Source: Mycobacterium sp.
Lineage (GTDB): Bacteria; Actinomycetota; Actinomycetes; Mycobacteriales; Mycobacteriaceae
NCBI GenBank assembly: GCA_019246375.1
Contig: JAFAQO010000289.1
Span: 1-8,917, forward strand
DNA length: 8,917 bases
Direction of reading: 5' to 3'
The notes beneath the pieces were generated by a model, which made no database searches, had not been told where the DNA came from, and saw nothing but the letters and a program-made list of their open reading frames with translations. This document shows positions 6,158 to 8,917 of the stretch, in pieces (within the stretch, counting starts at the first letter, position 1; each line of letters opens with the position of its first letter). The position numbers and the translations under genes are program-made.

Positions 6158-6926
6158 TCGAGCCCCGACGGAATGCCAGCGCATCGCCGAGCAGCCGACC
6201 ACCGTCGATCACCATGGTCTCGCCGGTGATCCAGCTCGCGGCATCTGAGACCAAAAACGCGACCGCGGCCGCAACGTCGACCGGCTCTCCGATGCGTCCC
6301 AGCGCGGTCGACGCCGACACGGCGTCCTCATGGTCCTTCCACAGCGCTTCGGCGAGTCGGGTGCGCACCACTCCAGGGCAGACCGCGTTGACCCGGACAT
6401 GGGGTGAAAGTTCGAGCGCCAGTTGTTTAGTGACGTGGATCAGTGCTGCCTTGGTGGCGTTGTACATGCCCAGGTTCGGCGCGAAGTCCATGCCGCCGAT
6501 TGAGGCGGTGTTGATCACCGCACCGCCGTGCTCGCCCATCCACGCCTTGACCGCGAGCGAGGTCCACAGCAGCGGTGCCCACAGGTTGACATCGAAGGTT
6601 TTGGCGAAGCGGGCGTGGTCCTGATCGACCAGTGGGCCGTACGCGGGGTTGGTGCCGGCGTTGTTGACCAGAATGTCCACGCTGCCGAAACGGTCAAGCG
6701 TGAGCTCCACGCAGCGTCGGGCGGCATCTTCGTCGACGGCGTGGGCCGCAACACCAAGGGCCTTCCCGCCGACCTGCGCGGCAGCCGCGTCCGCGCTCTC
6801 CTGCTTGCGAGAGGTCAGTACCACGTTCGCGCCGGCATCGCCCAGCCGTTGCGCGATCGCCAGCCCGATGCCCCGCGAGGCCCCGGTGATGATTGCGGTG
6901 CGGCCGGTCAAACTTTCCGCGGTCAC
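6150..6926 (-). CDS. fabG5: SDR family oxidoreductase (Rv2766c/FabG5-like)
   Basis: A 258-residue classical short-chain dehydrogenase/reductase. Visible are the cofactor loop TGASRGIG (14-21), NNAG (88-91), the catalytic Ser in NTASIGG (S142) and YNATK (Y155, K159), VNAVCPGVVRT after the active site, and the C-terminal block SWITGETMVIDGG. The sequence strongly resembles M. tuberculosis Rv2766c, annotated as a probable 3-oxoacyl-ACP reductase (FabG5), although this general type also serves as 3-hydroxyacyl-CoA or alcohol dehydrogenase, so the substrate is open. The GTG at 6926 overlaps the upstream SDR stop as GTGA; the longer frame reaching 7247 runs through that gene and is rejected. Its stop overlaps the kinase ATG by 8 bp. 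The Arg at position 40 after the second strand (VVLTSRKQ) is compatible with NADP(H), but this is weak evidence. Confidence 0.93.
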   Translation of the reverse strand: MTAESLTGRTAIITGASRGIGLAIAQRLGDAGANVVLTSRKQESADAAAAQVGGKALGVAAHAVDEDAARRCVELTLDRFGSVDILVNNAGTNPAYGPLVDQDHARFAKTFDVNLWAPLLWTSLAVKAWMGEHGGAVINTASIGGMDFAPNLGMYNATKAALIHVTKQLALELSPHVRVNAVCPGVVRTRLAEALWKDHEDAVSASTALGRIGEPVDVAAAVAFLVSDAASWITGETMVIDGGRLLGDALAFRRGSND

Positions 6927-7744
6927 TGACTGTCCCTTAGCAGGCCGCGCTGGTAGCGGCGCATCCCGTGCAGCCACCGGTCGTAGTCGGTGGCCTTGTG
7001 GCGGTACATGTCCAGCACTTCTGCGTGCGGAAGGATCAGGAAGCGCTCCTCGTCGATGGCCTCCAGCACGCTGTCGGCGACCGCTGCCGGTTCCAGCACC
7101 GCACCCGCAGTAGTGACTGCGCGGGTGGCGAGATCGCCCAGTGGGTCGCCCGACTGCTCGCCGGAATACAGCAGCTTGGTATTCACGCCCATCGGACACA
7201 GACAGCTCACCCGGACTCCTTGATCGCCAAAGGTGATGTTCAGCCACTCGGCGAAGCCGACGGCCGCGTGCTTGGTGACCGAGTAGGTGGCAGAGCCGAG
7301 TTGAGTGAGCAGTCCGGCCGCCGACGCGGTGCTGACGAAGTATCCCTCGCCGCGCTCAACCCAGCCCGGCACCAGCAGTTGTGCGGCGCGAATGTGAGCG
7401 CGCAGGTTGACGTCGATGCTCCGATCCCACTCGGCGTCGCTGGCGTCCAGTCCTGTCACACCGGTGATCCCCGCGTTGGCGAAATAGAGGTCCACTGCGC
7501 CGAATTCATTGTGCGCGAGGTCGATCAGCCGTTGGATCTGGGCGGTGTCGGATACGTCGGCACCCGCGCTGACGGCTGCGCCGGATCGCTCGGCATTGAT
7601 CTCTGCGACCACTGCCGCGGCGGCGTCGGCGTCCAGATCGGCGACCACGACCTGCGCCCCCCCATGTGCCAACTTCGCGGCCAGCGCGCCGCCGATACCG
7701 CCGCCACCGCCGGTGACGATAGCGACCTTATGAGCAACCTTCAC
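6923..7744 (-). CDS. SDR family NAD(P)-dependent oxidoreductase
   Basis: A 273-residue classical SDR, distinct from its downstream neighbour. The glycine motif is TGGGGGIG (11-18), an all-glycine variant of TGxxxGIG. VVVADLD places an acidic residue (D36) at the end of the second strand, which usually favours NAD(H). ANAG spans 89-92, the catalytic Ser is S141 in STASAAG, and YSVTK gives Y154 and K158. The C-terminal third (LYSGEQSGDPLG..., ILPHAEVLDMYRHKATDYDRW) is longer than in FabG-like proteins and probably shapes the substrate pocket. The GTG at 7744 is preceded by AAAGGA at 7756-7751, a well-spaced Shine-Dalgarno. The gene begins 14 bp after the carboxyltransferase stop and ends in a GTGA overlap with the next SDR. 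The substrate is unknown; an acyl-CoA or steroid/alcohol intermediate fits the context. Confidence 0.92.
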   Translation of the reverse strand: MKVAHKVAIVTGGGGGIGGALAAKLAHGGAQVVVADLDADAAAAVVAEINAERSGAAVSAGADVSDTAQIQRLIDLAHNEFGAVDLYFANAGITGVTGLDASDAEWDRSIDVNLRAHIRAAQLLVPGWVERGEGYFVSTASAAGLLTQLGSATYSVTKHAAVGFAEWLNITFGDQGVRVSCLCPMGVNTKLLYSGEQSGDPLGDLATRAVTTAGAVLEPAAVADSVLEAIDEERFLILPHAEVLDMYRHKATDYDRWLHGMRRYQRGLLRDSQ

Positions 7745-7750
7745 ATGGAA

Positions 7751-7756
7751 TCCTTT
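7751..7756 (-). promoter_or_regulatory. Ribosome binding site of the first SDR gene
   Basis: AAAGGA on the minus strand ends 6 nt before the GTG at 7744. It decides the GTG start: the ATG one base off (7747) runs straight into TGA. It lies in the 14 bp gap after the carboxyltransferase stop, so the SDR can be translated from the polycistronic message. Confidence 0.6.
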
Positions 7757-7758
7757 CG

Positions 7759-8917
7759 TCAGCGGCGGAGTAGTCGCCTAATCCACGCCCGGGAGTCTGC
7801 CGGATCGATCACGTCGTCGAGTTCGAAGGTGGTGGCCGACGTCAGCGCCTTGCCGTGTTGATACGCCGCCTCGACCAGCCGGTCGAACAGCTGTTGACGT
7901 TCGATCGGGTCGGTGACGGCGGCCAGCTCCTTGCTGAACCCCAGCCGCACCGCACCTTCGAGTCCCATCCCGCCGATCTCCCCCGTCGGCCAGGCGACGG
8001 TGAACTCCGGCGCATGGAAGGATCCGCCGGCCATCGCCATGGCGCCCAGCCCATAGCCTTTGCGCACGATGATCATGCCCAGCGGGACGGTCAGCCGGGC
8101 CCCGACGACGAACAACCGGCTGAACCGCCGGACAGCCGCCTCCTTTTCGGCATCGGGGCCGACCATGAATCCGGGCGTATCGCATAGTGAGATCACCGGC
8201 AGCCCAAACGATTCGCACAGGATGAGGAAGTCGGCTACCTTGTCCGCGGCCTCGGCGTCAATCGCGCCACCGAGATGGTGACTGCTGTTGGCCAGCAACC
8301 CATATGCCACCCCCTCGACCCGGGCAAGTGCGGTGACCACGCCGACTCCGTAGTCGGGGCGCAGCTCCAGAGCGGAGCCGACGTCGACGACCGATTCGAT
8401 CGCTCGGTGCACGTCGTATGCCCATAACCTGTTCTCCGGGACCACGTGCCGGGCCAACCGCGGGTCAGGCGCCTCCCAATCGTCAACGCTGCCTTGGAAG
8501 TACGACAGATACCGCTTGGCCAGCGCCACCGCGTGGGGCTCGTCCCGCGCGACGAGGCTGACCACACCGTTGCGTCGATGCACGTCGGTCGGTCCGATGT
8601 CTTCCGGGCGGTAGACGCCCAGGCCGCCGCCTTCGATCATCGCCGGCCCGCCCATCCCGATGTTGGCGTCGGGGGTCGCGATGATCACGTCACATGTCCC
8701 GGCCAGCGCGGCGTTGCCGGCGAAGCAGCGACCCGACACGATCGACACCAGCGGCACCTGTCCGCTCAGCGCACCGAGCGCACGGAAGGTCGGCACGTCC
8801 AGCCCGGCCACGTTGCCGAGATCGGTGTCGCCGGGCCGGCCGCCGCCACCCTCGGCGAACAGCACCACCGGCAGGCGTTTACGAGCGGCCAAGTCGAAGA
8901 CGCGATCGGTTTTGGCG
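7759..8917 (-). CDS. Acyl-CoA carboxylase, carboxyltransferase region (5' end outside window)
   Basis: Biotin-dependent carboxyltransferase of the acetyl/propionyl-CoA carboxylase beta type, which moves a carboxyl group from carboxybiotin to an acyl-CoA. About 385 residues are visible and the frame stays open to the right edge; the TTG at 8892 is probably internal. The N-terminal subdomain has AEGGGGRPGDTD and the oxyanion-hole helix SGRCFAGNAALAG (visible residues about 61-73). The C-terminal subdomain has LCDTPGFMVG, then RKGYGLGAMAMAGG (about 285-298), the second oxyanion site, and FHAPEFTVAWPTGEIGGMG. The end DVIDPADSRAWIRRLL is the usual beta-subunit tail. It could be a stand-alone beta subunit of about 500 residues or the C-terminal part of a single-chain long-chain acyl-CoA carboxylase of the kind known in mycobacteria; the window cannot tell. 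It heads the visible part of the carboxylase-SDR-SDR-kinase cluster. Confidence 0.92.
   Translation of the reverse strand, partial: AKTDRVFDLAARKRLPVVLFAEGGGGRPGDTDLGNVAGLDVPTFRALGALSGQVPLVSIVSGRCFAGNAALAGTCDVIIATPDANIGMGGPAMIEGGGLGVYRPEDIGPTDVHRRNGVVSLVARDEPHAVALAKRYLSYFQGSVDDWEAPDPRLARHVVPENRLWAYDVHRAIESVVDVGSALELRPDYGVGVVTALARVEGVAYGLLANSSHHLGGAIDAEAADKVADFLILCESFGLPVISLCDTPGFMVGPDAEKEAAVRRFSRLFVVGARLTVPLGMIIVRKGYGLGAMAMAGGSFHAPEFTVAWPTGEIGGMGLEGAVRLGFSKELAAVTDPIERQQLFDRLVEAAYQHGKALTSATTFELDDVIDPADSRAWIRRLLRR

Noticed and set aside
6117..6860. Further GCGATCGC-like octamers (near 6118 and 6850, also near 2131) as more repeat copies or HIP1-like sites
   Set aside because: Only the core octamer is shared; the rest of the 45 bp unit is absent and each lies in ordinary conserved codons.
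6150..7247. FabG5-like SDR extended to 7247, and kinase extended to 6202
   Set aside because: Both extensions lie inside the preceding gene in another frame; the GTG at 6926 and ATG at 6157 give short coupling overlaps and normal SDR and kinase N-termini.

Overview
The window looks like chromosomal DNA from a slow-growing Mycobacterium. It is GC-rich, uses GTG and TTG starts, and packs its genes with 4-13 bp overlaps. The ThyA and DfrA products closely resemble the M. tuberculosis Rv2764c and Rv2763c proteins as I remember them, and thyA is followed divergently by an Rv2765-like hydrolase. The species cannot be fixed from sequence reading alone. No RNA gene, insertion sequence, prophage or CRISPR array was seen.

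Layout from left to right: (1) The 3' part of a lipoxygenase-like gene (+) enters from the left edge. It is unusual for a mycobacterium, slightly poorer in GC, and lacks two of the textbook iron ligands. (2) A convergent four-gene minus-strand cluster is transcribed thyA > dfrA > AlkX/YcaQ-type DNA glycosylase > GNAT acetyltransferase. It is coupled by 4 bp and 13 bp overlaps and an 8 bp gap, and joins dTMP/folate metabolism to a DNA repair enzyme. (3) A 153 bp divergent intergenic region between thyA and a dienelactone hydrolase gene holds two tandem copies of a 45 bp palindrome-ended repeat and a pair of overlapping short palindromes. (4) The dienelactone hydrolase (+) converges on a second minus-strand cluster: acyl-CoA carboxylase carboxyltransferase (cut by the right edge) > SDR > SDR (Rv2766c/FabG5-like) > aminoglycoside-phosphotransferase-fold kinase. 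These are joined by a 14 bp gap, a 4 bp overlap and an 8 bp overlap. This set suggests acyl-CoA or hydroxyacyl-CoA metabolism.

The most interesting signal is the 45 bp repeat. Two copies lie in the thyA leader region. A third, inverted copy lies inside the kinase gene, where it adds about 15 codons in frame at a loop that precedes a conserved kinase motif. Copies 1 and 3 keep perfect 7 bp terminal inverted repeats through a compensating base-pair change, as expected of a structured, dispersed REP-like element. The second point of interest is the lipoxygenase-like protein with atypical metal ligands.
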